Shown here: positions 32,583 through 44,651 of the stretch, one piece after another | How positions within the stretch are numbered: the first letter of the stretch is position 1 | Layout: each line of letters begins with the position of its first letter | From: Anthostomella pinea | Taxonomy: Eukaryota > Ascomycota > Sordariomycetes > Xylariales > Xylariaceae | Direction of reading: 5' to 3' | NCBI GenBank assembly: GCA_963556695.1 | Contig: CAUWAG010000010.1 | Span: forward strand, 2,790,001-2,854,000 | DNA: 64,000 nucleotides | Position numbers and translations under genes: made by a program | The notes under the pieces: model-generated | Told to the model about the DNA's origin: nothing | The model's database searches: none | Seen by the model: only the letters and a program-made list of their open reading frames with translations

Positions 32583-33379
32583 CGTCTCGACAACCGGATG
32601 TCAAGATCAACCGATCTTCGGAAGGTCGAATGCAAGCCACTCTACCGCACATAGTGGGTTCGACACCCGCCCTGCAGCGGGCGTAATGAGGAATATGTCC
32701 TGCAATTCCCAGCTTGGAAAGCAGAAAGTCGGGCTGAGGCAATGTTTTGGACAGGAATAGTAAGCTATCAACTCCGCGTGCAGCCAGAGACGACCCGCAA
32801 TCGCTTGTAAGAAGCTAGGGCAAGACTGGGAAACGCCGAAGGCTTGTACCTAGCACAGTATGCTCGATCGGTCCTTGGGTGTGCAGGGCGATTGTTCCAG
32901 CAGCCGTGGGTTTGGGACGTCGAGATTTCTCCCACTTCGCCTTGTTCGGCTGGGCATGTGTATGTTTGTCCGTTTGTGAGAATTCGAATCGCAGAAGCGG
33001 CAGAGTAGGAGGTCTGAGCACAACGTCAGACGAAGTATGTCAGATGAGAAACGAAGCGCAGCGGAAGTCGCCAGGTAGCCTCCAGACCTGAACATCGAGG
33101 GTGATAGATATGCACCACGGCATGGCGGCGACCAGCATCTGCCGCCGGGCTGACTGGGGGCGCAAGACGCCAGCAGAGTGGTGAATGTGCAACTTTGCGA
33201 GCCTTGCTCCAACTTTGCTGCGGTGACTCCCATCGAATGACCTTTCCTTGTAACCCGAGGAATTAATCGTAGACCTGACAGTTAGTTACTGAATCCGCCA
33301 CGATTTGTACTTCCCAAGAACTACGCGATCGAGAAGTCGTTTCCCCCAAATCCGTATCATACCCGCAGTGTTGCTCGCG
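32583..33379. other. Divergent intergenic region between the NLR and P450 pseudogenes
   Basis: No gene. A palindromic stretch at about 32671-32680 (CCCTGCAGCGGG area) was noted but no tRNA could be folded around it. Confidence 0.5.
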
Positions 33380-35253
33380 ATGGCGCAAGGCTTTCTTCCA
33401 GACATCGTCCACACACTCGTGTGGATAACTGGACCGCTGTTGTAACCTGGTACGCGTGGAGACGGTGGCAGAAACAACGGGCAAGTTCCAGTGCGTCTCA
33501 CACATCACTCTTTCTGGCTAACACCGACGTAGACCGAGCGCGCTTTCGCACTCGAACGAGGCTGCAAGCCTCTCTGACCATGGAATGCTAAGTGGCCGCT
33601 CGGCCTTGATGTTCTCTTTGGTGCCCTGGCCGCGTCCAAAGAGGGACGCATACTGAAGTACTTCAACGGCATCGTTAACGAGTGCGGGTCCACATTCATG
33701 CAGCATCTGCTCGGAGTGCCCGGCATCGATACCCTTGATCCAGAGAATATCGAGGCACTCTTATCGACCAACTTCAACGGTAACGGAAGAATCCAACTGC
33801 GTGTTTAGAGCCGAGGGACTCGAAGACTGACCGTTTTCATGATCCAGACTATGACCTAGGCCTCCGCCCGATGACCTTCCGGGCCTTGCTAGGCAGCGGA
33901 ATCTTCACGCAGGATGGAGTGAGTGGATACACTCCCGTCAACTGTTGCGTCCCCAATTCGCATCTAACAGAGCGCATAATTTCGTCGAGATCCAGGAATG
34001 CGTACAACGACTTGTCGACTCGATCCCGGGGAACGGCGTAGTCGATCTGCAACCCCTATTCTTCAAGCTCACCTTCGAAATCACCATGTTCCTCCTCTTC
34101 AGTAAACATGCCTACAACCTGGGCGAGGTGACTGAGAAGGAATCCACCTTTGCCGGCGCGTTCAACCTTGCGCAGGACTATCTCGCGCACCGCGGAAGGC
34201 TGGGCGACATGTACTGGCTCTTCAACGATAAGAAGTTCCACGACGCTTGCAAGATCTGCCACGACTTCATCGACGCAACGGTAGGGAAAGCGCTGGAGGC
34301 TGGGAAGGGCAACATAGATAATGATGACGACGAGGGCAACTACGTCTTCATTGACGCGTTGGTGCAGCAGACGAGGAATCCTACCATCTTGAGAGACCAG
34401 CGCTTGAATGTGCTGCTCGCAGGGCGTGACACCACTGGATGTTGTCTCAGCTGGACCATGTGAGGAACCTCAATCCAGCGCTCTCTGTCTCGAGCTTCGT
34501 TGACTCTTTATCTAGACGATTGCTGGCACGACATCAGCCTGTGCTCGAGCGGCTCAGAAACGAGATCAAAGAGGTGGCTGGTTTGGGTCGGACTCCCAAC
34601 CTCCAACAAGAGACGCATTGAAGCGAATGTCCTAACTGGCCATGGTTCTGAAAGAAGGTAAATCAACCTTACCTCACAAGTTGGTGAATCTGGCCTAGAA
34701 TGCACTGGCAGCTAACGCTCCCTCCTGACAGTTCTTTGTCTATATCCCTCCGTACCAGTAAACTCCCGAGCGGCAGTCAAGATGACGACGCTCCCAACCG
34801 GCGGTGGGCCCGACGGCAAATTCCCCGTCTTCGTGAAGAAGGGTCAAGCGGTCGCCTACTGCGTCTACGTGATGCACCGACGGAAAGACATCTACGGCGA
34901 GGACGCCGAGAAATTCAGGACGGAGAGATGGGAAGGCGACGAGTTGAAGAACATCCACAACTACGCCTATCTGCCCTTCAATGGCGGACCTCGAGTTTGC
35001 CTTGGACGTAAGTGCTGTGAATCTACTATCCTATGGAGAATCTCCAAGACTCCCATCGTGCTGGCGACTGACATATATTGTAGAGGAATTCGCGCTGCTG
35101 GAAGCTTCGTACACTATTGTGCGTCTGATGCAGCTATTCCCGAAGATCGAGGTCCCAAGCACTGAACCTGATACCGAGATAGGACACGAGAGGCAGAACT
35201 TGACGCTGGTGGTGTCATGCATGGATGGATGTGTAGTGTCCCTTCGTACTTGA
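33380..35253 (+). pseudogene. Cytochrome P450 pseudogene, CYP52-like
   Basis: Remains of a fungal P450 in the right order: a possible membrane anchor from 33380, KWPLGLDVLFG, FRALLGSGIFTQDG, HSRQLLRPQFASNR, the I-helix AGRDTT (about 34421-34438), the VLKE and [12 protein letters not shown] stretches, FRTERW and the haem-binding [10 protein letters not shown] (about 34977-35006). The wording matches the CYP52 group, which hydroxylates alkanes or fatty acids. Lesions: TGA at 33575-33577 (probably from CGA), one base lost at about 33919-33922, a frameshift at about 34606, and TAA in the segment before VLKE. Several introns still look spliceable, including one before the haem region and one after it. 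Loss appears recent, since most residues remain recognisable. Confidence 0.85.
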
Positions 35254-36189
35254 ACTTAGTTCGATGGCCTGGCCTTCAAATGATGATGGTATCGTAGCTG
35301 CTCATATGTACCTTGAAGTAGGTAGTAAATTGAGTCCAATAGGCATCGAAGGCAGTGCCTTGCCGTAAGAAATGACCCGCATGGTGATGGCTCGCGAAGC
35401 AATCAGAACTGAATCACACTACTGAAGCATGGCCACACTGAGCTCCGGTGAAGCCGATGCGGATGCTGACAATGAGTATGGCGAAACGCCGTTTGTTGTG
35501 GCGACCAGAAAGCATCACCGCGACACGAAGATTGTGCTGCTAGTCGAAATAGCGGAGGCAAAAGGCCCGGGACGCCAGCGCATGTAGATGGACACTACTT
35601 GTGACTGCCAATTTTGATGGGGACAGGACTCATGGGTGGTTGAGGATCTGTTCACACGTAGTTCAGGCGATTGACGGTCGACGAGATCCCAGCGGTCACT
35701 GTACCGCTGCCAGCTCGGAAGGGACTCCTCGCTCTGGGAGACCCCATTTCACAGAGACAAGTACTTGCGGGCGACTCGCGAGGTGGTTTATCTTGAACGA
35801 ATACTGTAATGTGGTTGTTTGACATGCCGTGTAAAGAGGAGAGAGAGAGTCGGAAGTTCGTAAGCCATGGCGCGAAATAAGCATGTGGGTGTTTCAATAG
35901 AAAACTCACGGCAACAGCATCGAGCGGGAAGCTCCTGCGATCTCCGACGGTCGGTACAGTGCTGGAAGCCGACAACGCACTGTGTATAAACTACCGTACC
36001 AGATCACCGCATCACCGCATCACGACTCCACAATTGCAGCATCAGAAAACTACATAAAGGGCCAGAATCCTCGAGAGGAAGACAACATCAGTCTGTCATC
36101 AAACTCAACTCGCCTCATACACCTCATAGACCCTTTCGCCTGAACTCTTCCGGACCCGCCACCTTTCCAGAATCAAAGGCACAGCCAAG
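35254..36189. other. Intergenic; promoter and leader of CAF16 at its right end
   Basis: No gene accepted. The last 150 bp is C-rich and purine-poor before the ATG at 36190. Confidence 0.5.
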
Positions 36190-36307
36190 ATGGCTCCCCC
36201 GGAGATCAAGGTCAACGACCTGACCTACAAATTCCCCAACTACCCAACCGGCATACGCAACATCTCGCTCTCGGTGCCCCCCCGCAGCCGCACGCTCCTC
36301 ATCGGCG

Positions 36308-36344
<37 letters not shown>

Positions 36345-37023
36345 AGCCGGCAAGCGCCTCGCGCCGAGCGGCACCATCAACGTCTCGGGCGTGGACCCCT
36401 TCAAAGACGGCCTCGAGGGCGTGACGTACCTCGGCCTAGAATGGGTGCTGAACCCGATCGTGCGGACCGACATCGGCGTGTCCGAACTCCTACGTTCGGT
36501 GGGCGGGGACGCGTACCCGGCGCGGCGCGACGAGCTGGTGGGGGTCCTGGACATCGACGTGCGGTGGCGCATGAGCGCCGTCAGCGACGGCGAGCGGCGC
36601 CGCGTGCAGCTGGCGATGGGGCTCGTGCGCCCCTGGACGGTCCTGCTGCTCGACGAGATCACCGTCGACCTCGACGTGCTGTCGCGCGCCGAGTTCCTCG
36701 CCTGGCTCAAGCGCGAGACGGAGATCCGCGAGTGCACTATTGTCTACGCCACGCACATCCTCGATAACTTGGCTGGTTGGCCTACTCATCTTGTTCATAT
36801 GCACCTCGGCCGCGTTCGCGAGTGGGGCACCGCCGATCGGTTCTTGGGCGAGACGGCTGCGCTGGAGAGCACGGGGAATAGCCGTCTTGGTGAGCTGGTG
36901 CTCGGGTGGTTGAGGAAGGATCTGGAGGAGAGGGGCCCGCGGAATCAGAACAGTATGGGTACTGAGGGCATGACGTACTCCGTTGGGGGGCTTGGCGGGT
37001 ATGGCCTTGAGCATAAGGATTAG
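36190..37023 (+). CDS. caf16: CAF16-type ABC ATPase, CCR4-NOT associated
   Basis: A single exon of 277 residues. It is a soluble ABC protein with one nucleotide-binding domain and no membrane part. Walker A is GANGAGKTT at about residues 39-47, the signature is the CAF16-type VSDGERRRVQ rather than LSGGQ, and Walker B is WTVLLLDEITVDLDV. The switch His is in YATHILDNL. About 60 variable residues follow the domain. Yeast Caf16 binds the CCR4-NOT transcription/deadenylation complex. The strong GC bias and the C-rich leader directly before the ATG support this start. Confidence 0.93.
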
Positions 37024-37621
37024 GTCGGAGGGTATCACCACGTCCGGGTCCTCGTCCAGCTTACGGGACGGGTGGAAAGATGCAAAGAGGAGGGTATCGC
37101 ATTATGGCGGCGTTCAGAGATGCACTTAACTTGCATTTACGGGCGTGATTTCAACACGGAACGAGGCGGTCATCATTGGGCGTTAAAGAAGGAATGACAC
37201 TGTGACGCAGATGGTCTCATCACCGCTGCCATGAGAACGGGCTTGGGAACGAATTTTCGATGACACTTGAGATACCCTTTCAACAAAGGCTAGAATAGAA
37301 CAGACAGCGACTTCAGAAATTGAAGCTAATTAATGGATTACGAGTATATGGTCTGGGCCGTTGCGAACGTGCGATTCTTTCCGGGTGTCTTGTTCGGCCG
37401 TAACGGTGAAAGTGCTGCGTCGCTTCACAGCGAGGAGCCGGTGCCAGCTCCTGAAGGGGTCCAGGTAGATGCATCCCAGGGCCTTGAAGGATCACTAGAC
37501 ACACCAGCCAGCGCGCACGAGGAGAGCTCAACAAGCCAGCTTCACAACCCCGATGATGGCGCGAGGGCTGCAACGGTTTGGTGATTAATATTTCCGGGCA
37601 GTACTTCCATCCAGAGCCGCC
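37024..37621. other. Convergent intergenic region containing a Pet127-derived fragment
   Basis: Between the 3' ends of CAF16 and Mis6. Apart from the fragment at 37426-37533 nothing is recognised. An 83-codon frame at 37333-37584 runs through the fragment. Confidence 0.5.
37426..37533 (+). pseudogene. Dispersed fragment of the Pet127 coding sequence
   Basis: About 108 bp aligns without gaps to the Pet127 gene at about 10745-10852, by my count with about 16 differences (near 85% identity). Even the reading frame is kept: HSEEP, VQVDAS, GLEGS and TPASAHEESS occur in the same order in both. The homology stops sharply on both sides. It lies in the same strand orientation as the source, 27 kb away. 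Confidence 0.85.
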
Positions 37622-40126
37622 CTACTCTTGCTGCGCCGAATTTCTTCTCATGATGGTCTTCATCGTCTTGCTCAATATCTCTTTGATACCACCCAGGCCG
37701 TTCTCCTCGAGGTGGTCGAGCACGTACAAGCGATAGTCATCCCAGTCCAGTCTCAAGCCCCCCTTCTTGGCCAGTGCCCTCAGACTGGTACGAGTGACAG
37801 GGCCGGCATGTCTAGTGTCGAGCTCGCCTGATCCTCGCTCCAGCTCAGCGTCTTCCAGCTCGCGGAAGCACGAGATCGCAAATAGCCCGAGCACCGGTGA
37901 ATAGGAGAGGGAGAAGAGGGACTCGAGCGAGACGCCCATATTGAGGCTGTTGATGTAGGACGATAGATGGTCGACCTGTGGCCCGGGCATCAGACAGCCG
38001 TGAGCATTTTGGTCCTTGCTGTTAAAAGCGCGTGAACGCCAGAAGCAGTTGGCGATATCCATGAGGAAACCATTGAACTTGTTGACATATTCCGGAGGAT
38101 AGTCCGCGTTGGGTACTTTCGTCGCTTCCTTGAGACTATCTTTGTACTTCGCAAGTACGGCGCACAGACGGGATACTGTTGCTGCAGAGCCACTGAAAAG
38201 CAAGATGTAGACGAGGGGAGGAGGCGGGATGATGATCCGAGTGTGCATCGGCAGTGTAGGGTCGGATGATATGATCACTGCTTGTTCGTAGAAGTTCAAG
38301 ACTTCCGAGTGCGTCGCAATGCCAGGTGCTGTCTGGAGTACGGTCAGGCAAAGGTCATTGACGTGAGTCGATAGAGCAGCAATGGTAGACGACGAGTGAG
38401 GCACACTCGCATCATCCTCCAGTGATGCCAAATATATCGTCCAACGCTGGAGCAGGCCCGTGTAGAACCTTAGCAAGTCTATTTGAGACTTGGCAGTATT
38501 GTCGAGAATACTAGTTTCAAGAGATTTGAAGATACCCGAGTATAGCTCTGTGCCTCGTTAGCGGAATGCGGTCGTATCTTTCAAGGCTCTTACCTTGGAA
38601 GTCTAACAAAGGCGTGTATGTCAGAATATCCAGAACTAAGTCCTTGCCGTCGCGGCCACCCCAGATCTTCATATAGTCGTTGAAGAATGGAAAGAACACG
38701 GGAGGGATGGTCTGTTTAGAAGGTAGGAACACGATCAGTATCATGCGTTTGACGTTCAACGGTGCATTACATACCTTTGTAGCTGACACATAAGCCTTTA
38801 GAGCTTCCAGGATGTCTACGAGGTTGACGGCGTCCCCACTCATCAGGTCATGAGCATACGAGTTCAGCCAGTTGCTAGCTCTCTGCTGCGCTTCAGCCTG
38901 TGGTCTTAAGAGCATAACCTTCTGGAGTAGCGGGTCACCAAGGACCGCTATCAGCTGGTTCGGCAACTCGATGGTCTCCAGCTTCTTCACAAGTCCATCA
39001 ACGTTTTCGATCTCCTCAAGGGTGACCGATTGCTAGTATGTTTAGCCGGGTCTTGCACAAACGACGAAGTTCGCAGTACTTACCTCGGTAGCGTGTGAGG
39101 TGTGCACCTCCGGTATCAGATTACCCTTCTTGCCGTTTTGTCTGTGGCGTGCGACTCTGAAAGAATCCAGAGGCCTTTCCGACCTGGAAGTGGCACGTTG
39201 GGCATGTGCTTGTTGGATCTCATCCAGCCTCTCGCGCCACCGGGGATCCGGATGCTAGTCCAGTGAGTGGACATTCATATGATTGTTCAGAGAGCGAATA
39301 GAGGGCGTACCTTGAAAGCCGAAGCCTTGCCTCGAGTGGCTTCTCCCACGATTATCTCAGGGTAGTAGTCTTTGTAGACTCGAAGCAGACCCGTCAACGT
39401 GGGATCATTGCCTGTTTGCCTCGATAACGACAGCCTGGATATTCATTAGCACCGCATCTTTGGGATTCACTAGATATATTTGCGTACAGAGTCTGGATTC
39501 TGTGCGGCCGAACATGACGACGGCGTGTAATCAAGGCCAGAAGGTGGCACAGTTGAGGCCTGGAGGTGATCAGCTAGGACAGTCCGGATGGCGGTGGCAT
39601 TGCCCACCTAATAGCGGCAGTGTCAAGGAGGTTGAACAGCACCGAGTACATCTGAGACAAGACGTCCTGCTTCTCCATGATATGGTGGATCATGATAAGC
39701 CATTTGAGCAGTGCACCTTGAATAGTAAGGGATGGCTTCAATTGGCCGTGCCCAAGACACCCGACCGCCTTGATCACGATCTCATCGCCTACAGTGGTTG
39801 CGGGGTACAGGCTTCGCACAATACTTGCGAGGCTGGCTTGGTCAAGGAAACTCGGAGTCGTGATCAGATCGATCAGTTCGTTCAGGTCCGCCGGCAGGAG
39901 CCCCTGGTCGTAGGACAGCGACGTCAAGGCCTCCACTGCAGGCTTCACGCTGCTGCCCCGTTGCTTCGCCGTCAATTTGGACGCTGTGACTTGTTAGCGA
40001 GGCCATTGACTGCAAGGACATGAGCGATATCGATGCAGCGGAGCAATTACCCTGAACCACCTCCGAAAGGTGCTCTTGGAGTCCAGGCGAACCCTCTGAA
40101 TGACCATCATCTTGCTGTGAAGACAT
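37622..40126 (-). CDS. mis6: Mis6/CENP-I, inner kinetochore protein
   Basis: Eight exons (40051-40126, 39608-39989, 39488-39559, 39311-39434, 39084-39254, 38775-39032, 38594-38711, 37622-38547) splice in frame to 708 residues. It is an all-helical protein without enzyme motifs. Family-typical blocks are YDQGLLPADLNELIDLI, SLYPATTVGDEIVIKAVGC, LLKWLIMIHHIMEKQ, then after splicing LCHLLALITRRRHVRPHRIQ and LRVYKDYYPEIIVG. These match the fungal Mis6 family, part of the constitutive centromere-associated network that helps load the centromeric histone. The third intron is 69 bp but the second only 48 bp, and both are needed to restore the conserved LITRRRHV region. Confidence 0.9.
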
Positions 40127-40531
40127 TGTGGCCTATGCTGTGGCAATGTTGTGGGACATCCACATCCATTTGATACTGAAGTTTCTCTCAGGCTTGTTCT
40201 CGAAGGTCCTGTCAGTGGGTTGGCAGGTCAACATCCAGAATCAATGCGACTCGGTGGCGCGTTGCGAAGTGTGCACCTGATGCATGGCATTAGGGTCATA
40301 TCGTTTATTGACATGCGAAGCTGCCATCTGACGGACACCTGTCGCCTTATCGTGCCAAAGGGTGGGGCTCCATGCCAAGCGGGTGCTGCTGAGAGGCTCG
40401 CCCCATTGCCTTTGCGGCTTTGCCCGACGCGTCGGTCGAGTGGCACGCGCCGTGAACAAATTCATCTCGCAATATTCCAATCTCCCGTCGAAAAAGCACA
40501 AGAACAGGCACATCAGTATCTGATTGAGGGC
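40127..40531. other. Divergent promoter region, Mis6 and BTB gene
   Basis: No gene. An open frame that continues upstream of 40532 has no features and is taken as non-coding. Confidence 0.5.
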
Positions 40532-41767
40532 ATGCCCTGCAACAAGAGGCGCCGGAGTGCGGCTGATGAACAGGATTCCCTAGCGACCTCACGTAGTCGT
40601 CGCAGGCGCTCAGCTCCTGGGGCTACGTCATCACAGTCTCACGTCGACATAGACGAGGACGGCGACTTGGTACTCATTGTAGGCCAAGAGTCTGTATCTG
40701 CACCCGTGAGATATACGGTTTGCTCGAAGACCCTATCGCGTGCGTCCGCCGCCTGGAAGACACTGTTGTACGGCGGATTTGCGGAATCAAAACCCTCCGG
40801 AGACCAGTTGTGGACTGTCGACCTTCCCGAAGATGATCCTGACGCCATGTTGGTGGTCCTCAATATCCTCACAGCCGGTTCGACAAGGTACCGCACGATG
40901 GGTCTCTCGGGCTGGATGCTCTTTACGACATTACTGTCCTTACCGACAAGTATGATCTCACATCCAGCCTGCGGCCGTGGGCTCGGCACTGGATAGCAAG
41001 CCTGATTACCTCAACGGATGTGCAAGATTCAGATAGCGTTGAATCATCTGACAGTCTAGAGCAGCGACTCTGGATCATGTGGGAGCTGGGTCACCAAGAC
41101 GAATTCGAAAGGCTTTTCAGACAAATGGCGTGGTCCAGTTCTATGGACACCCATGGGGCTCTCCTTCTCGCCCCTGCTCCAGCAGAGTTCAAGGAAGAAC
41201 CCGCGGCGGAGACTGAATCGGTCGGTCCATTGGGTGATTCACAACAGCTTACATCTCTCTTTTCTACTTTTATGGAGCCGCCAGGGGCCGGCGGTATGTA
41301 CATGGACGCACTTTTTTCTCTTTCCTAGCCCCGCTAACTTGCTAACTTGCGAGCCATAGACGCTGTCAAGGTCGCCAGGTCAGCCTCATCGCTTTTTTGC
41401 TTAAGCCTTTCAAATCCTGGGTGGAAGCGCTCATCAATCAGCCCCGGACTTCCCTTGATCTTGAAACGACATGGGCACAAGCACTTGGAAGGGTGATTCG
41501 ATCGCTGAATTCCGTTGAACTATGGCCCCTTCCCGAACCTGGCGCATATCAAGGTAGTGCCTCGAGCCTGAAGCAAGCATTACTGCTGGTGTGCAGGTTG
41601 ACTTTCGACTGCGATCGGTTCGGGTTGTCAATAAGAAAATGGCAGAATTTAAGGAGGGCATTGAGCAACTAGTGTTGAACGACGAACAAGAGCAGCCTCC
41701 AGAGATTACCACTAGGATGTATCAACATATTGAGGCCCAAGCCAAGAAAACCGGCCTCGAGCCTTGA
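40532..41767 (+). pseudogene. BTB/POZ-domain protein, frameshifted
   Basis: Starts MPCNKRRRSAADEQ; the BTB fold follows: DGDLVLIVGQ, YTVCSKTLSRASAAWKTLL and VDLPEDDPDAMLVVLNIL. One base is missing at about 40866-40870; in the next frame the protein continues with LYDITVLTDKYDLTSSL, RPWARHWIASL and LWIMWELGHQDEF, the usual C-terminal part of this fungal family. An intron probably follows at about 41294-41359 (GTATGT...CATAG). Two further frame changes, near 41375-41400 and 41600-41605, are needed to reach LLKPFKSWVEAL and the closing YQHIEAQAKKTGLEP at 41767. Three frameshifts make a pseudogene more likely than an error. Function of intact relatives is unknown. Confidence 0.78.
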
Positions 41768-44651
41768 TCGCCAACACCAAGGGCGATAGCCATCCGCTTG
41801 CCACACGCATTGAAGCGGAAGTCTGTCTGGTCGCCTTTCCCATGCCTCTTTTCACCTTCAAAAGATGGTATCGCCTGACCGACAGTATTGAAGGTGTCTC
41901 AAATCTTAATACCTCATTGAAAGGACCGAGTCTTGGACATCCTCGCCTCCTACTGGGTGTCCGCCGCCCGAAAGTAAGGGATTCCAAAGCAACTCTGTTG
42001 CTCACGCGATGGCAACCTGGCACGGAGCAGCAGCTGTACCGGTTTGGCCCAGACAGGAAGCGATTAACGCCGGTCAGAATGTCAAAGAATGAGATTATGT
42101 ATCCATGCGTGCCCGGGGGTGATGTGTCCACAACAACTTCGCGATCTTGCGTTCTAGGCCGCCAGCGTTGATGTGACACTTGACGTGCCGTTACTTTCTA
42201 GAGTGCCTGCTACTGATACCATCAGATAGCGAAGGGGTTGATACCAGCCTTGGCTGTTACAGGTACCCAAATTGGACGAGGGGAATGGGCATCATGGACA
42301 GATTGGACGGTGCGGATCGTTCGGTTAAGGGGCCGGGAAGTCTTCCGGTCGAAAATGCATCCCCAACGGCTCAAGTGTTCCAAGCGTCGCCTCTATCAAT
42401 AATGTCTTCTTTGCATGGGAATGCAGTGGCATTGATGCTACCGTGCCAGTCCTTCATGGCAGAAGCGGGAACGAAGACGGTTATACAATAACAGTCCCGT
42501 GTATTGCCGATTCTATCAATTCCAGAATATACTGGAATGAAAGTATGTGGCAACCGGTGTGGCTCACTCATTAACTATTCGTTCGAGTCCATCGTTCTGC
42601 GGTAAGACCGCACAATTGTGTGAGATCTCGTGTGGTCATGCGCGAAGAAATGGACACGTGAGCTGCAATATTGAGTATCTACTTATGTAAGATCATGTAT
42701 GTAAGATACTGGAAAGAAAATCAGGGATGGCTCGTCGGTCACCCCAATATTGTTGTACACGCACAGCCAAGTTGTACCGAGGTTGTACACGAAAGCCGCG
42801 GCGATTTATTAGGCGCCTGGCAGTGGAACGGCACGGGGTCCACCACCTGCCCAAAGCGCCAAAGAGGGAGGGACGGCAGGGGCGGCAGGGGCGTCTGTGT
42901 CAGTCAGTCTACCTACCTACAATAAGGAAGTCGCTGTTCTGTGTCAACCAACAGCCAGAGATTTCAACATCACGAGTGTGTTTCACCCACTAAAAGTGCC
43001 TTGTGCTACCACTATTTCCACCTCGATCCGTCTCTCTCTCTTTCATCTACCACCTACTGTCATCACCATCACCATCCCCTTCGCCTGCCCCCAGTCGATT
43101 CGCCCGGTGATATGGCAGCGTTGCAGCATCGCACAGGTTGTGCTACCAGCCACCTCAATGCGTCAGAGTCAGAGTCAGACTCAGCCTACGAGGTGCATAA
43201 CCCCGGCGAATCAAGGAGTCAATCAATCCAGCAGTGAATTAGCACCGCTCATCCTCTTCCACTGTTCTGTGTCTCCAGGAGCAGTGTCGACATGCCCGCC
43301 GCACCTGTGTGCCATTGTGCGACCAGGCCAATATGGCCCTTCATGCTCTGCACTCTCGGCGAGGCATACGATGCCCACAGCGCGTATAGACTACCTACGC
43401 ACACCTCCAGTGCGGCATACAGAGGCGAATGTGCGAAATGCTCGGCCGCGGAAATGGCCGTTCAATACTACAGTAACCCCCCACTGGGCAGTGCCCAGTG
43501 CTGGCCAGCCCAGCTTGCCGCGACCCTGATCTGTCGATTCTACCGATCGAGGGTAAAGATGGGCGAGAGAGTCCCAGTGGGCTCATCTTGGCCCGTTGGA
43601 GACGGCAAGGCCTCCATCCATGACCACACAGGCGCGCCGCACACACACACACACGCCTGGTCATGCGAGTTCCAGGGACTTGCCATTGGATCTCTGCTAG
43701 AGTGCGTGCGACACCATGCTGTGCCATGATGTGCCTCACTCGGCGTAGACCATTCGCTTTCCTTGCGTGTAACCATTACAGCAGAAAGCAGGGAAGGATG
43801 ATTCTGGATGACCATACACTTCGGAGTACACAACTTAGTAAGCCTATCTGCTCACCACATAAGGTATCTCAGCTGCTACCCGCCATCTTCTGTGTCTCCC
43901 AACGTCAGTCAACCCCAGTTGTGCTATAGACCGGGTGCCGGAGTCTTAACGCGTAACCTTAGAACACTCCCGATCCTCCGCTGGACGCGAGAACCAAGCC
44001 TGCGTGTGGGATTGGTCCGATTACGAACTTCGCCGCTACCGCTCTACTGCCGAAACTCAGCACTGGGGAATAGGACTGCTGTTCTGTTCATTGGAAAGGC
44101 TGACAGGTTGGCCATACATCTTGCGTGTGGCGCTTATGCTAGGTATGTTTTGATCGTCGACTGCGGCAACGCATCCGTGTCGGGTCCTCCCTTCCCTTCG
44201 GCAGCTCCTATCATTCAGATGCCACCTAGTTGCGTGTTTGGCCTTTATGCATCCTTCACCTGTCATGTCGAGTGTCACCCCCGGCCCCTGTGCCCACACC
44301 GCCACCATTACATCTCCATTCGCTGTAATAATCAGCGCTAGCTAGAATCCAACACCCAGCTGATAAACCTGGCAGTGAACTCTAGTTCCTAGGTCCAGCG
44401 CCGCATCCTTCTCGCCTTTGGCTGTCGAGGCGCTGCTCAGCCGTGTTGAGCTTCGAAGCTATCCCTACAAGGCTTGTACAAAACCCTCCCAGTCGAGGAT
44501 GCTTATGTCACAACTATCTTACAGTGGTCTAGTAAGTGAGCATCAGTCATTAGTCACCCCAAAATGCCTCTGCAAAACCGCGCTGATATCAACGTAGACA
44601 ATTTTGAATAAAGGACGTCACTCTTTCTGAAACAATTGTCAACCCTCAAAA
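41768..44651. other. 2.9 kb without a recognised gene
   Basis: Overlapping open frames of 135-155 codons on both strands at 41712-42180, and up to 210 codons at 42897-43529, have no recognisable domains. A pyrimidine-rich tract lies at 43010-43110, followed by an ATG at about 43111 with a short frame. A (CA)n microsatellite sits near 43640-43655. It may hold a decayed gene or a long leader, but I cannot support a coding call. Confidence 0.45.

Noticed and set aside
32640..32690. tRNA-like T-loop sequence (GGGTTCGACACCC)
   Set aside because: No matching acceptor stem, D-arm or anticodon arm could be placed around it.
37333..37584. 83-codon frame as a small gene
   Set aside because: Its only recognisable part is the copied Pet127 fragment; kept as a fragment, not a gene.
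41712..42180. Open frames of 135-155 codons on both strands
   Set aside because: They overlap each other and partly the BTB pseudogene, with no recognisable domain on either strand.
42570..42620. Second T-loop-like sequence (CGTTCGAGTCCATCG)
   Set aside because: No cloverleaf possible with the flanking bases.
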